Source: Opitutia bacterium
GTDB taxonomy: Bacteria > Verrucomicrobiota > Verrucomicrobiia > Opitutales > Opitutaceae
Length of the DNA stretch: 50,192 bases
Assembly: GCA_947472765.1 (NCBI GenBank)
Contig: CANJCM010000029.1
Coordinates: forward strand, 1-50,192
Direction of reading: 5' to 3'
The notes beneath the pieces are model-generated. The model saw nothing but the letters and a program-made list of their open reading frames with translations, had not been told where the DNA came from and did no database searches. The translations under genes and the position numbers were made by a program. Positions 9,307-17,637 of this stretch are shown piece after piece (within the stretch, counting starts at the first letter, position 1; each line of letters opens with the position of its first letter).

Positions 9307-10745
9307 TCGATCTCATCCTGCCGTTCCGGCTCTGGGGCGCCTCGCGCCGATTCTACTTTGCCGGCTTCGGCCTTTTGGTGAGCGCTCTTGCCCTGGCGGC
9401 GCCTCTTGCCCGGGCTGCGACTTTGCCGGAACTCTGGTTGGAGCGGCAAAAGTCCGTCGTGGCGGTGGAATACGTGACCGAGACCGAGGCCGATCGTCGC
9501 CCGACGGTGACGATGGGCACCGTGATCGATTCGATCGGAACCATCATCCTCCCTTCGAACGCGATCGACCCGCGCGCCGCCACCTGGCAGTTGAAGGACT
9601 TCAAGGTTTACGCCCCGGGGGACGTCAACGGCACCCCGGCCGATTATCTCGGGCAGGACGCCTACACCGGCTGGCATTTCGTCCGCGTCAATGAGTCGCT
9701 GCGTGCCCGGCTGGTGCCGGTGACCGCGTTCGCTCCAGCGGGATCAGGAAAGGCGCCCGCTTTGGCGGACTTCGTTTGGGGGATCGGCTTGCGGACGAAG
9801 GACGAGGATTTCGCACCGTACATCATGCAGAGCCACCTCGCGCTCATTCAGTCGCTGCCCCAGCGCACGGGTATCTCCCAGCAGGAGGTCGCCGCGCCGG
9901 GACTACCCGTCTTCGATCGCGACGGCGCGTTCGTCGGCCTGGCCGCGTCTTCTTTTGGTCAGAGTTATCTGCAATTCGCCCCGGGAAACCGCGGCGCGCC
10001 GGTATTGTTGATCAACGTCGAGGAGAGCAGCGCCTTCATCCTCGCCGACGAGGTTCTTCCTTATCTCCAGCGAATCCCGAAGCAGGTCTCCGGGCGCCCG
10101 CTCGCGTGGCTCGGGGCGTATGGACTCGAGCCCATGGATCGGGACGTGGCGAAGTTTTTGAAACTCAGCTCCCAATCCGGCGCCGTCGTGAGCGAGGTGC
10201 TCGAGGGCAGTCCCGCCGAGGTCGCGGGCCTCAAGGCGCGCGACATCATTCTCGCGATCGACGGGAAGCCGTTGCCACAATTGAAACCCGATCGCGTGGT
10301 CGTCACCTATATCGAGCGCGAAGTGGACCGGCGGGCTCCGGGTGACTCCCTGACGGTCTCCGTGCTGCGCGGCAGCGAGCGGCTCGAACTCAACGTGAAA
10401 TTGGGTGACGAGCCGAAGCTGATGCGCGAGGCCGATCGGAAGTATTTTGATCGGATCGGATTCACCGCCCGGGAGTTCGTCTACGGCGACGCCGTGGAGC
10501 GGCGGGTCAAGGCCGGGGCGCAACCCGGTGTCATCGTCCATTTCGTCAAGGCGAGCAGTCCCATCGCGATCGCCGGTCTTCGCCAGGAGGATTGGATTCG
10601 CGAGATTGACGGCGTCGAGGTCCACACCTTCACCGAGGCCTCGGCCAAGCTCGCAGAGATCGAGCGGGACGAGGCGCGTGCCGAAGTGGTGCTCCTCGTC
10701 AGCCGTGGTGGAGACACCGCCGTGCTTCGAGTCAAACTGAAGTAG
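9303..10745 (+). CDS. Protease-dead HtrA paralogue with two PDZ domains
   Basis: A 480-residue exported protein (signal segment about 16-38, ending PLARAAT) with the same layout as the upstream protease: a trypsin-like fold, then PDZ domains (around VLEGSPAEVAGLKARD and VKASSPIAIAGLRQED). The catalytic positions are gone. Where the active enzyme has LTNAHVV this one has ILPSNAI; the segment matching [10 protein letters not shown] reads YTGWHFVRVN; the serine region reads VAAPGLPVFD in place of NPGNSGGPL. It therefore cannot work as a serine protease but could bind peptides. The ATGA overlap with the active protease argues for production in fixed ratio and perhaps a mixed complex. No other enzyme motif is seen. 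The pseudoprotease reading follows from the motif comparison; the complex is inference. Confidence 0.85.
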   Translation: MIDLILPFRLWGASRRFYFAGFGLLVSALALAAPLARAATLPELWLERQKSVVAVEYVTETEADRRPTVTMGTVIDSIGTIILPSNAIDPRAATWQLKDFKVYAPGDVNGTPADYLGQDAYTGWHFVRVNESLRARLVPVTAFAPAGSGKAPALADFVWGIGLRTKDEDFAPYIMQSHLALIQSLPQRTGISQQEVAAPGLPVFDRDGAFVGLAASSFGQSYLQFAPGNRGAPVLLINVEESSAFILADEVLPYLQRIPKQVSGRPLAWLGAYGLEPMDRDVAKFLKLSSQSGAVVSEVLEGSPAEVAGLKARDIILAIDGKPLPQLKPDRVVVTYIEREVDRRAPGDSLTVSVLRGSERLELNVKLGDEPKLMREADRKYFDRIGFTAREFVYGDAVERRVKAGAQPGVIVHFVKASSPIAIAGLRQEDWIREIDGVEVHTFTEASAKLAEIERDEARAEVVLLVSRGGDTAVLRVKLK

Positions 10746-10771
10746 CGAGCGTCCGCGCCGTCCGCGGCGGA

Positions 10772-11251
10772 TCAAATCTGGCGGGCCGGTGCCGGAGCTT
10801 CCCAAATCACGACCCAGCCGCTCTTGTCGTCGACGAAAACGACCGAGCCGTCCGCGGCGGAAACCTCCACGGCCTCTCCTGAACGCGCAATTGGTGACGA
10901 CGGTACGGTGGGCGATGGCGCGCCGGGAATCATCCAGAGGGCCAGGGCAACCGCGGCTGCGGCGCCCAGCGGCAGGGCCATCCAGGAACGCAGTGGCCGG
11001 CTTCGTTTCGGCGAATGGGTGGCTCCGCCGCGGATTGTGCGGCGCAATTCCTCCCATTCCCGCGTGGCGTCCGGTGCCGTCACCGCCTGAACTTCACTCC
11101 GCCACGAGTCCAGCGCCGCGCTGAGATTGGCTTGCTGAGTGCGACACGCACTGCATTCCGCGACGTGCTGCGTGAGGGCGACACGCTGGTTTTCGTCCAG
11201 CGCGCCGTCCCGTTCGGCGGCAATTTGGCGTTCGGCGTCGCGGCAGTTCAT
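10772..11251 (-). CDS. Zinc-finger anti-sigma factor, membrane-bound
   Basis: A 159-residue protein whose N-terminus has the zinc-binding anti-sigma (ZAS/zf-HC2) pattern: Cys3, then His29-x3-Cys33-x2-Cys36. One membrane helix follows at about 89-108 (WMALPLGAAAAVALALWMI), and a roughly 50-residue periplasmic tail ends in the beta-rich stretch VVFVDDKSGWVVIWE. This is the usual topology of a protein that holds an ECF sigma factor at the membrane until an envelope signal releases it. It is the last of four co-directional genes that begin with an ECF-type sigma gene at 12772, its obvious partner. The partner order is odd because two small secreted proteins lie between sigma and anti-sigma. Confidence 0.88.
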   Translation of the reverse strand: MNCRDAERQIAAERDGALDENQRVALTQHVAECSACRTQQANLSAALDSWRSEVQAVTAPDATREWEELRRTIRGGATHSPKRSRPLRSWMALPLGAAAAVALALWMIPGAPSPTVPSSPIARSGEAVEVSAADGSVVFVDDKSGWVVIWEAPAPARQI

Positions 11252-11269
11252 GTCGGGGTCCTCAACGTC

Positions 11270-11653
11270 TCAGCGACTCCAGCGATCCATTCGACGATCG
11301 GAAAATTCCCCGCGGCGATTCTCCACCCACACGCGGTCGGTCGAGTAAATGTAATGGCCCGGTTCAAAGACTCGTACCGGGCGGCCGCGGCGGGTCGGTG
11401 TGACGACCCAGCGGTCCGGGACCCAATTGCGCACCGTCACTTCGCGCCAATATCCGCGCGGGGCGTCGTAGCGTGGCGCGGGCACCCTCGCGTAACCGTG
11501 TGCATAATACGGGGAAGGTATCACCGGGGAAACGGCTCCCGCTCCGGAGTGAATATCGATGTTCGCGTAGACCCGACTTTCGGCTCGGGCGCCGCTCGCA
11601 AACAAACCGGCGAGGAGACTGAGAACGGCAAGGGAGGTGGTTTTCATGCTCAT
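11270..11653 (-). CDS. Small secreted protein of the sigma/anti-sigma operon
   Basis: A 127-residue protein with a signal peptide (about 1-24, ending SGARAES). The mature part is rich in Tyr, Arg, Pro and Trp, with no cysteine. It has a repeated pattern of aromatic plus arginine turns (PYYAHGYARVPAPRYD, then GYWREVTVRNWVPDRW and PGHYIYSTDRVWVEN). I recognise no named domain with confidence; the layout resembles small YXWGXW-like or WxW-rich envelope proteins. Start could be Met1 or Met3. It lies 18 bases before the anti-sigma start and 76 bases after the preceding gene. Its place in the sigma operon suggests an envelope-stress role such as surface protection or signal sensing, which is inference only. 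Confidence 0.75.
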   Translation of the reverse strand: MSMKTTSLAVLSLLAGLFASGARAESRVYANIDIHSGAGAVSPVIPSPYYAHGYARVPAPRYDAPRGYWREVTVRNWVPDRWVVTPTRRGRPVRVFEPGHYIYSTDRVWVENRRGEFSDRRMDRWSR

Positions 11654-11729
11654 TTCCTTGGTTGGATTTGCTCATGAGACGGGACCGGCGGCGCGAATAT
11701 TCAAAAATCGTGGCGCCGCCGCGAATCCG

Positions 11730-12161
11730 TCATTCCGCGGTGACAATCACCGCCGAGATCTCACCGGATTTTCCCGCGGGTCGGCCGGCCAGAATCACGG
11801 TCTTTCCCGGCGGAATCATGACGTCGGTCCCGCCGTATCGAACTTTCAGCCGGACGCCCCGACCGTCACTTCGCTCGGCCTGCACCTCGAGGCGGTTGTT
11901 GTTGGGCAGGGACACCACGGCGGTGCCACCGGCCGAGACGGAGGCGGAACCTTCGCCCGCGAAGCGGAAGCTCTCGTAGCGGAGGGTCCGCTTGAGGTTC
12001 GCCTCGTAGGGAGCCAGTTTCTGATCGGTCGGGCCCCGCTCGTTGGAAGCGATCACCAGGATGGCGTTGATGGTGGCACGATTCGCGTCCGCGGCGGAAA
12101 CGGCGGGGGGCCCGATCAGGGTCAGGGCGAGGGCGGTGCAAAACAGGCGGATGGTTTTCAT
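11730..12161 (-). CDS. Conserved small secreted protein, translationally coupled to sigma factor
   Basis: A 143-residue protein with a signal peptide (about 1-23, ending AVSAAD). The mature region begins with an Ile/Ala-rich helix containing ILVIASNE, then LAPYEANLKRTLRYESFRF, and then a beta-rich glycine-containing part ending AVIVTAE. I do not know a named family. The LAPYE...L.R.LRYES segment looks like a conserved signature, since it is placed in an otherwise plain sequence. The ATG at 12161 overlaps the TGA of the sigma gene (ATGA), so translation is probably coupled. Being the second gene of an ECF operon, it is a candidate for an envelope-stress effector or for a sensor acting on the anti-sigma factor; neither can be shown from sequence. 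Confidence 0.78.
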   Translation of the reverse strand: MKTIRLFCTALALTLIGPPAVSAADANRATINAILVIASNERGPTDQKLAPYEANLKRTLRYESFRFAGEGSASVSAGGTAVVSLPNNNRLEVQAERSDGRGVRLKVRYGGTDVMIPPGKTVILAGRPAGKSGEISAVIVTAE

Positions 12162-12772
12162 GGCAGATCTCCTAATTTTTGCGCCAGCAGCCGGCGCGCG
12201 TGAAACAGACGCGACATCACCGTACCCCGGCGACAGTCGAGGCTCCGGGCAATTTCATCGTAGGAAAGTCCCTGAATCTCGCGCAGCGCCAGCACCGCGC
12301 GATGCTTGGGGGGGAGGCTGGCGATGGCACGTTCAAAGCGGGCGCTGCGCTCATCCTTCTCGAGCGAGTCGCGAGGATTTCCCTCCGCGGCCGGCTCCGG
12401 TACCCCTCGGTGCTCGGATCCTTCTTCGACCGAATCCAAGAACGGAATGAAGCGACCGAACCAGCGTTTGCGGCGGCGCAGCTCGTCGATCGAGCGCCGC
12501 ACGGCAATGGAATGAATCCAGGTGCTGAATTTTGCCTCGCCCCGGAATTTCGCCAGACTTCGCCAGGCGGTCAGCCACACTTCCTGACAGACATCTCGGG
12601 CCGAGTGCTCGTCGCGGACTATCGAGACCACGAGGCGAAAGATCGGCTCGTAGTGGGCCTTCATCAGTTGCCCAAACGCGTCCTCCTGCCCAGCCCGGGC
12701 GCGGTCGAGCAATTCGCGCTCGGAGTCGGACGAGAGAGGTTCCGCGACGTCGGCCACGAGCACGAGGGACAC
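12158..12772 (-). CDS. ECF-type RNA polymerase sigma factor
   Basis: A protein of about 204 residues with region 2 (AFGQLMKAHYEPIFRLVVSIV, then DVCQEVWLTAWRSLAKFRGEAKFSTWI) and region 4 (LPPKHRAVLALREIQGLSYDEIARSLDC...TVMSRLFHARRLL). It directs RNA polymerase to a small regulon and is probably controlled by the zinc-finger anti-sigma protein encoded at the end of the same operon. The start is uncertain: GTG codons occur at 12772, 12763 and 12757. I prefer 12772 because a GGGA lies at a suitable distance upstream. The reading frame stays open far upstream, but that part is antisense to ribE and lacks sigma-like sequence. The stop overlaps the next gene. The insert rich in Glu, Gly and Pro between regions 2 and 4 is typical of ECF linkers. 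Confidence 0.9.
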   Translation of the reverse strand: MSLVLVADVAEPLSSDSERELLDRARAGQEDAFGQLMKAHYEPIFRLVVSIVRDEHSARDVCQEVWLTAWRSLAKFRGEAKFSTWIHSIAVRRSIDELRRRKRWFGRFIPFLDSVEEGSEHRGVPEPAAEGNPRDSLEKDERSARFERAIASLPPKHRAVLALREIQGLSYDEIARSLDCRRGTVMSRLFHARRLLAQKLGDLP

Positions 12773-12884
12773 AGCTTGTCGTCCCGAGTTTCGAGCAAAA
12801 ACGTCGGCGCGAATGTTGCGCGGCCGGTATCGGAGGAGGTTTGCGGCTTGGCGGAACGCCGTTTCACGCTTTGCTCGGCGACGC

Positions 12885-13481
12885 ATGTTCACGGGAATCG
12901 TCGAGGAAACGGGAAGGGTGACCGCCTTTGCGGCCGAGGCCGGCGCGTGGTCGCTCCGGATCGCGGCGAAGGCAGTGCTCGCGGATCTCTCGCTCGGCGA
13001 CAGCATCGCGGTGAACGGTTGCTGCCTGACGGTGGCGGAGTTCGATGCGACTTCGATGCGCTTCGACGTTCTGGAGGAAACCCGGCGCCGGACGAATTTT
13101 CCCGCCCTGCAAGCGGGATCCGCCGTCAATCTCGAGCGGAGCCTGCGGTTCGCCGGGAAGGTGAGCGGACACTTCGTGACCGGGCACATCGATACCGTCG
13201 GCACCATCGAGTGCTTCGAGCCCCGGGGCAAAGACCAGTTTCTCGAGGTCCGCGTGCCGGCCGGTCTGACCCGTTACATCGTGCACAAGGGGAGCATCGC
13301 GATCGACGGAATCTCGCTGACGATTGCCGAGGTGAGCGACGATCGCTTCGCCGTCTGGCTGATTCCGCACACGCTCGCCGTTACGAATCTTGGCGGACGC
13401 CGCGCCGGCGATCAGGTCAACCTCGAGTTTGATTTGCTCGGCAAGCACGTCGAACGGCTCCTGCAGACGCGCACTTCCTGA
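12885..13481 (+). CDS. ribE: Riboflavin synthase, alpha chain
   Basis: A 198-residue enzyme that dismutates two molecules of 6,7-dimethyl-8-ribityllumazine to riboflavin. It starts with the invariant MFTGIVEE and contains two lumazine-binding repeats. The first has GDSIAVNGCCLTV (about 44-56) and LERSLRFAGKVSGHFVTGHID; the second has GSIAIDGISLTIAEV. Length and order are those of the normal alpha chain. It is divergent from the ECF operon, with its start about 110 bases from the sigma start, and is followed 1 base later by the uracil-DNA glycosylase gene. No ribB, ribH or ribD is in the window, so the pathway genes are scattered. No FMN riboswitch is visible in the short upstream space. Confidence 0.97.
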   Translation: MFTGIVEETGRVTAFAAEAGAWSLRIAAKAVLADLSLGDSIAVNGCCLTVAEFDATSMRFDVLEETRRRTNFPALQAGSAVNLERSLRFAGKVSGHFVTGHIDTVGTIECFEPRGKDQFLEVRVPAGLTRYIVHKGSIAIDGISLTIAEVSDDRFAVWLIPHTLAVTNLGGRRAGDQVNLEFDLLGKHVERLLQTRTS

Positions 13482-13482
13482 C

Positions 13483-14409
13483 ATGCGCCTCGCACTTCAC
13501 GCCCTCACCGAGGAGTTGCGACGGCTCAAGGCGAGCGGTGTCAAACGCGTGGCCGTCGACGAGCCGACGCTGGCTTCTTTGAGACGGGCGGTGAGGGAGG
13601 CGGGATCCGGCCTGGCAAAACCAAGTGTCGCCGCCGTGCCACCCGAGCCGGCTCTGGCGCCCGCCCCGCGGGCACCCAGCCTGGCGGCCGTCCGGGCGGT
13701 GACGACCGCAATCTCGGTGCCCGTCGCCGCGACTTTGCCGCCCGCGCCGGTGGTCTCGCTGCCGGCGGGAGACAAGCCGACGCGTTGGGCGGCGCTACAG
13801 TCGCTCGTGTTCAACGATTCCACGTGCCGCGCCAATGTCCGGAGCGGCAAAAAGGTCGTGCTGGGGGTCGGATCGCTTGATGCGCGCATTATGTTCGTCG
13901 GCGAGGCACCGGGGGCGGAGGAGGAAATCCAGGGAGAACCTTTCGTTGGGCCCGCGGGCCAGCTGCTCACCCGCATGATCCAAGGGATGGGACTGCAGCG
14001 GGCGGATGTTTATATCGGCAACATCATGAACTGGCGGCCGCAGCTGCCGGTTTCCGGAGCGGGTGAACAGGTGGGCAACCGGCCCCCAACAGAGGAAGAG
14101 ATGCGCTATTGCCTGCCGTATCTTCGCGCCCAGATCGAAATCGTGAAACCGGCCCTGCTCGTGGCACTCGGGACCACGGCGGCGCAGGGGCTGCTCGGAT
14201 TCGGCGCGTTCAAGACCCTGGGGGAAATCCGTGGGAAGTGGCGCGACTTCGAGGGCCGGCCACTGATGGTGACCTATCACCCGAGCTACATCCTGCGGAA
14301 TCAGTCGAACCGTTCGAAGCGGATGATCTGGGAGGATCTGCTGCAGGTAATGGCGCAGGCGGAGCTGCCGATCTCCGAGCGGCAGCGCGGATATTTTCTC
14401 GACCGGTGA
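13483..14409 (+). CDS. Uracil-DNA glycosylase, family 4-like, with altered Fe-S ligands
   Basis: A 308-residue DNA repair protein that should excise uracil from DNA. The catalytic domain starts at about 105: FVGEAPGAEEE (138-148) is motif 1, GEPFVGPAGQLL the substrate pocket and VTYHPSYILR motif 2 with the catalytic-site histidine. The first 100 residues are a helix followed by an Ala/Pro-rich linker. Family 4 enzymes normally bind a 4Fe-4S cluster through four cysteines (CxxC, KCRP, and one before the LPYL helix). Here only Cys115 and Cys210 remain: position 112 is Asp, and the KCRP site reads NWRP with Trp184. The cluster is thus probably absent or changed; some other bacterial relatives also carry WRP in this place. 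It starts 1 base after ribE and is probably co-transcribed with it. Confidence 0.9.
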   Translation: MRLALHALTEELRRLKASGVKRVAVDEPTLASLRRAVREAGSGLAKPSVAAVPPEPALAPAPRAPSLAAVRAVTTAISVPVAATLPPAPVVSLPAGDKPTRWAALQSLVFNDSTCRANVRSGKKVVLGVGSLDARIMFVGEAPGAEEEIQGEPFVGPAGQLLTRMIQGMGLQRADVYIGNIMNWRPQLPVSGAGEQVGNRPPTEEEMRYCLPYLRAQIEIVKPALLVALGTTAAQGLLGFGAFKTLGEIRGKWRDFEGRPLMVTYHPSYILRNQSNRSKRMIWEDLLQVMAQAELPISERQRGYFLDR

Positions 14410-14424
14410 CGCCACCGGCGCCGG

Positions 14425-14784
14425 CTATTTTGCGACCAAGTCATTCAGCGCGGCCCGGGCGCGACTGAATTCAGCTTTGATCTGATCCACCAGTGAAGCT
14501 GTGTCGGCCAGCCCTGAGGTGCGCGATTGGTGTTCGAGCTTTTCGGCCACCGCGCGCAGGGCCATGGCCCCCAGATTGGCTGAACTGCCTTTGATGCTGT
14601 GGGCTGCCCGGGTGAATTTGGCGAGGTCGCCGCTCGCGAGACTCTGATCGAGCTCGGCCAGCCGCAGCGGGGTGTCCTCGCAAAAAATCCCCGCAATTTC
14701 CCGGAAAAATTCGTCTCCGTCGCCGGGATTGAGCGACCGGAGGTTGGCGATGGTCTGCGGATCGATGACAGCGGGATCAGGCAT
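14425..14784 (-). CDS. Stand-alone HPt phosphotransfer protein
   Basis: A 119-residue cytosolic protein that is a single histidine phosphotransfer domain. The phosphorylated histidine is His62 in RAAHSIKGSSANLGA, with the conserved lysine at 65 and the small residues that follow. Four to five helices are predicted from the pattern. It should shuttle phosphate between a hybrid kinase receiver and a response regulator. No receiver-domain gene lies beside it; the only kinase in the window (20134) lacks a receiver domain, so direct partnership is not shown. The gene is convergent with the uracil-DNA glycosylase gene (16-base gap) and divergent from metK. Confidence 0.9.
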   Translation of the reverse strand: MPDPAVIDPQTIANLRSLNPGDGDEFFREIAGIFCEDTPLRLAELDQSLASGDLAKFTRAAHSIKGSSANLGAMALRAVAEKLEHQSRTSGLADTASLVDQIKAEFSRARAALNDLVAK

Positions 14785-14948
14785 GGCGAGGCCCGGGAGA
14801 GTTGGCCGCGAATGCGATCCAGTGCAATGCCTTTACCGGGAAAAATCGGCGCCACACCGGGCTGAATCCATCGCATCACTAAATTGGAATATGTTGATAT
14901 TTGACTTGCGAGTGGGGCCGTCGTTGGTTGGCTTTCACTCCTATTCTC
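14785..14948. other. Intergenic space between hpt and metK, divergent promoters expected
   Basis: The 164 bases hold an AT-rich patch at about 14880-14908 in a GC-rich setting, which is the likely promoter area for metK. I looked for SAM or SAH riboswitch cores and saw none that could be supported. No convincing -35/-10 pair with correct spacing was found, and no Shine-Dalgarno sequence precedes the metK ATG. Confidence 0.35.
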
Positions 14949-16145
14949 ATGGCTAAATCATTCGTCTTTTCCTCTGAATCAGTGGGCGAGGGGCATCCCG
15001 ACAAAGTGGCGGATTTGATCTCCGACAGTGTCCTCGATGCCTGCCTCGCCGTCGATCGCACCAGCCGCGTCGCCTGTGAGACGATGGTGAAGTCGAACAT
15101 GGTCATCCTTGCGGGCGAGATCACCATCCCGAAGCACGGGACGAAGCCCATCGATCACGTCATCCATGTCGGCCAGATCGTCCGGGATGCCATCCGCGAT
15201 ATCGGCTACACGAACGACGACGACGTCTTTCACGCGGATCGCATTTTCCTGAACAACTACCTGACGACGCAGTCGCCCGATATCGCGCAGGGCGTCGATG
15301 CCCGCAAGGCGAAGGGCAAGAAGACCGCGGAGCAGGGTGCCGGGGATCAGGGGATTATGTTCGGCTATGCCTGCACCGAGACGCCGGAATTGATGCCGAC
15401 CCCGATCATGTTCGCCCATCGCCTCGGCCGCGAACTCACCCGGATTCGCAAGTCCGGCAAGCTTCCCTGGCTGCGTCCCGACGCGAAGTCACAGGTCTCG
15501 GTTCGCTACGAAAACGACAAGCCGGTCGAAGTGGTGAACGTCGTGATTTCCACCCAGCACAGCGCGGACGTGGCGCATGCGACGATCGAAAAGCAACTGA
15601 TCGAGAATGTCATCCGCAAGGTGCTGCCGGCGAAGATGCTCACCAAGAATACGGAATTTTTGATCAATCCGACCGGACGTTTTGTCGTGGGTGGACCGCA
15701 GGGCGACTCCGGCCTGACCGGGCGCAAGATTATCGTCGATACCTACGGTGGCTGGGGCCGCCACGGCGGCGGGGCGTTCTCCGGCAAAGACCCTTCGAAG
15801 GTGGATCGTTCCGCCGCCTATATGGGTCGCTGGGTCGCGAAGAACATCGTCGCGGCCGGTCTCGCGACACATGCCGAGATCCAATTCGCCTATGCCATCG
15901 GTCACCCGAAGCCCGTTTCCGTTCGCGTGGAGACCTTTGGAACTTCGCTGCTGGGTATTTCGGATGAGCAGATCACCGAGGCCGTGAACCAGGTTTTCAG
16001 CTTCAAGCCGGCGGACATCGTGACGCAGCTCGATTTGCTTCGGCCGATTTATCGCCAGACGACGAACTACGGACACTTCGGCAAAGCCGGGATGCCGTGG
16101 GAACGGACCAACAAGGTTGCCGCCCTCAAGGCCGCCCTCGCCTAA
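14949..16145 (+). CDS. metK: S-adenosylmethionine synthetase
   Basis: A 398-residue cytosolic enzyme making SAM from methionine and ATP. It has [20 protein letters not shown] near the N-terminus (ATP and metal site), [12 protein letters not shown] (methionine and phosphate site) and [22 protein letters not shown] (the P-loop-like glycine loop and [11 protein letters not shown]). The C-terminal domain ends KTNYGHFGK-type ([15 protein letters not shown]). Length is normal. The ATG at 14949 is supported by the first conserved residues following directly (MAKSFVFSS). It is followed by ahcY after 45 bases, giving the usual pairing of SAM formation with removal of the methylation by-product. Confidence 0.98.
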   Translation: MAKSFVFSSESVGEGHPDKVADLISDSVLDACLAVDRTSRVACETMVKSNMVILAGEITIPKHGTKPIDHVIHVGQIVRDAIRDIGYTNDDDVFHADRIFLNNYLTTQSPDIAQGVDARKAKGKKTAEQGAGDQGIMFGYACTETPELMPTPIMFAHRLGRELTRIRKSGKLPWLRPDAKSQVSVRYENDKPVEVVNVVISTQHSADVAHATIEKQLIENVIRKVLPAKMLTKNTEFLINPTGRFVVGGPQGDSGLTGRKIIVDTYGGWGRHGGGAFSGKDPSKVDRSAAYMGRWVAKNIVAAGLATHAEIQFAYAIGHPKPVSVRVETFGTSLLGISDEQITEAVNQVFSFKPADIVTQLDLLRPIYRQTTNYGHFGKAGMPWERTNKVAALKAALA

Positions 16146-16190
16146 AGCGGCCATTTCCGCCGCTCCTCATCACCGACCACTCACTTTACC

Positions 16191-17618
16191 ATGCCATCCG
16201 CCACGACCTCTGCCCAAGGCACCGACTTTCTCGTCAAAGACCTTAATCTCGCCGACTGGGGCCGCAAAGAAATCTCCGTCGCCGAGCATGAGATGCCCGG
16301 CCTGATGTCGGTGCGTCGCAAGTTCGGCCCGCAGCAGCCTCTCGCTGGCGTTCGGATCACAGGCTCGTTGCACATGACGATCCAGACGGCCGTCCTCATC
16401 GAAACGCTGAAGGATCTCGGAGCCGATGTTCGCTGGGCGTCGTGCAACATCTTTTCGACCCAGGACCACGCCGCCGCGGCGATCGCGAAGTCCGGCACGC
16501 CGGTCTTTGCCTGGAAGGGTGAAACCCTCGAGGAATACTGGGACCTCACGCTCCGCGCGGTCACGTTCCCAGGCGGCAAGGGCCCGCAACTCGTCGTTGA
16601 TGACGGCGGCGATGTCACTCTGCTCATCCACAAGGGTTGTGAACTCGAGGAAGGCAGCGACTGGGTCAACACTGCCTCCGGCTCGCACGAGGAGCAGGTA
16701 ATCAAGAATCTCCTGAAGAAGGTCCACAAGGAGGACCCGCTAAAGTGGTCGACCATGGCAAAGGAATGGCGCGGCGTGTCCGAGGAAACGACCACCGGCG
16801 TCCATCGCCTCTACCAGATGCTCGAGAAGGGCAAACTCCGGGTCCCCGCGATTAACGTCAACGACTCGGTCACGAAGTCCAAGTTCGACAATCTCTATGG
16901 CTGTCGCGAGTCGCTCGCGGACGGACTCAAGCGCGCCACTGATGTCATGATCGCCGGCAAGGTCGCCTGCGTTTGCGGCTACGGCGACGTGGGCAAGGGC
17001 TCGGCTTTCTCTCTTCGTGGCTTCGGCGCTCGCGTCATCGTGACGGAAATCGATCCGATCAACGCCCTGCAGGCGGCGATGGAGGGCTTCGAGGTCAACA
17101 CGATCGAGAGCACGCTCGGCACCGCCGACATCTACGTCACGACGACCGGCAATCGCGACATCATCACCCTCGAGCACATGCGGCAGATGAAGGATCAGGC
17201 GATCGTCTGCAACATCGGCCACTTCGACAACGAGATCCAGGTCGACCGGCTCAACACGTCCGATGCGCGGCGCACGAATGTGAAGCCCCAGTACGATCTC
17301 TACACCTTCCCGAATGGCCGGAGCATCTACCTCCTGGCCGAGGGTCGGCTCGTCAATCTCGGCTGCGCCACCGGCCATCCTTCCTTTGTGATGTCGGCCA
17401 GCTTCACCAACCAGACCCTGGCCCAGCTCGAACTCTGGAAGAACCGTTCAACCTACGCCATCGGCGTCTACCGGCTGCCGAAGCACCTCGATGAGGAGGT
17501 CGCCCGCCTGCATCTCGACAAGATCGGCGCGAAGCTGAGCAAGCTCACGCCTGATCAGGCGGCCTACCTCGGCGTCCCGGTCGAGGGACCGTACAAGCCG
17601 GAGCACTACCGCTACTAA
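16191..17618 (+). CDS. ahcY: Adenosylhomocysteinase
   Basis: A 475-residue NAD-dependent enzyme that splits S-adenosylhomocysteine into adenosine and homocysteine, relieving product inhibition of methyltransferases. Visible signatures are the N-terminal [13 protein letters not shown] segment, the catalytic region around [20 protein letters not shown], the Rossmann loop [37 protein letters not shown] and the C-terminal [12 protein letters not shown] that reaches into the neighbouring subunit. Length fits the longer bacterial form. It lies between metK and a hydroxyacid dehydrogenase gene (20-base gap) on the same strand, probably one operon. Confidence 0.98.
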   Translation: MPSATTSAQGTDFLVKDLNLADWGRKEISVAEHEMPGLMSVRRKFGPQQPLAGVRITGSLHMTIQTAVLIETLKDLGADVRWASCNIFSTQDHAAAAIAKSGTPVFAWKGETLEEYWDLTLRAVTFPGGKGPQLVVDDGGDVTLLIHKGCELEEGSDWVNTASGSHEEQVIKNLLKKVHKEDPLKWSTMAKEWRGVSEETTTGVHRLYQMLEKGKLRVPAINVNDSVTKSKFDNLYGCRESLADGLKRATDVMIAGKVACVCGYGDVGKGSAFSLRGFGARVIVTEIDPINALQAAMEGFEVNTIESTLGTADIYVTTTGNRDIITLEHMRQMKDQAIVCNIGHFDNEIQVDRLNTSDARRTNVKPQYDLYTFPNGRSIYLLAEGRLVNLGCATGHPSFVMSASFTNQTLAQLELWKNRSTYAIGVYRLPKHLDEEVARLHLDKIGAKLSKLTPDQAAYLGVPVEGPYKPEHYRY

Positions 17619-17637
17619 GCCGGCAGACCAAGCGGCC

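Noticed and set aside
9303-10745. Second gene of the protease pair as an active protease
   Set aside because: None of the three catalytic positions is kept.
12179-13432. Very long open frames antisense to the sigma, ribE and many other genes
   Set aside because: They are mirror frames of GC-rich coding genes with Arg/Ala/Gly/Pro-rich nonsense composition and no domain. The opposite strand carries recognisable proteins.
14785-14948. SAM or SAH riboswitch upstream of metK-ahcY
   Set aside because: The leader is short and lacks the conserved core words and paired helices of the known SAM and SAH classes as far as I can judge by eye.
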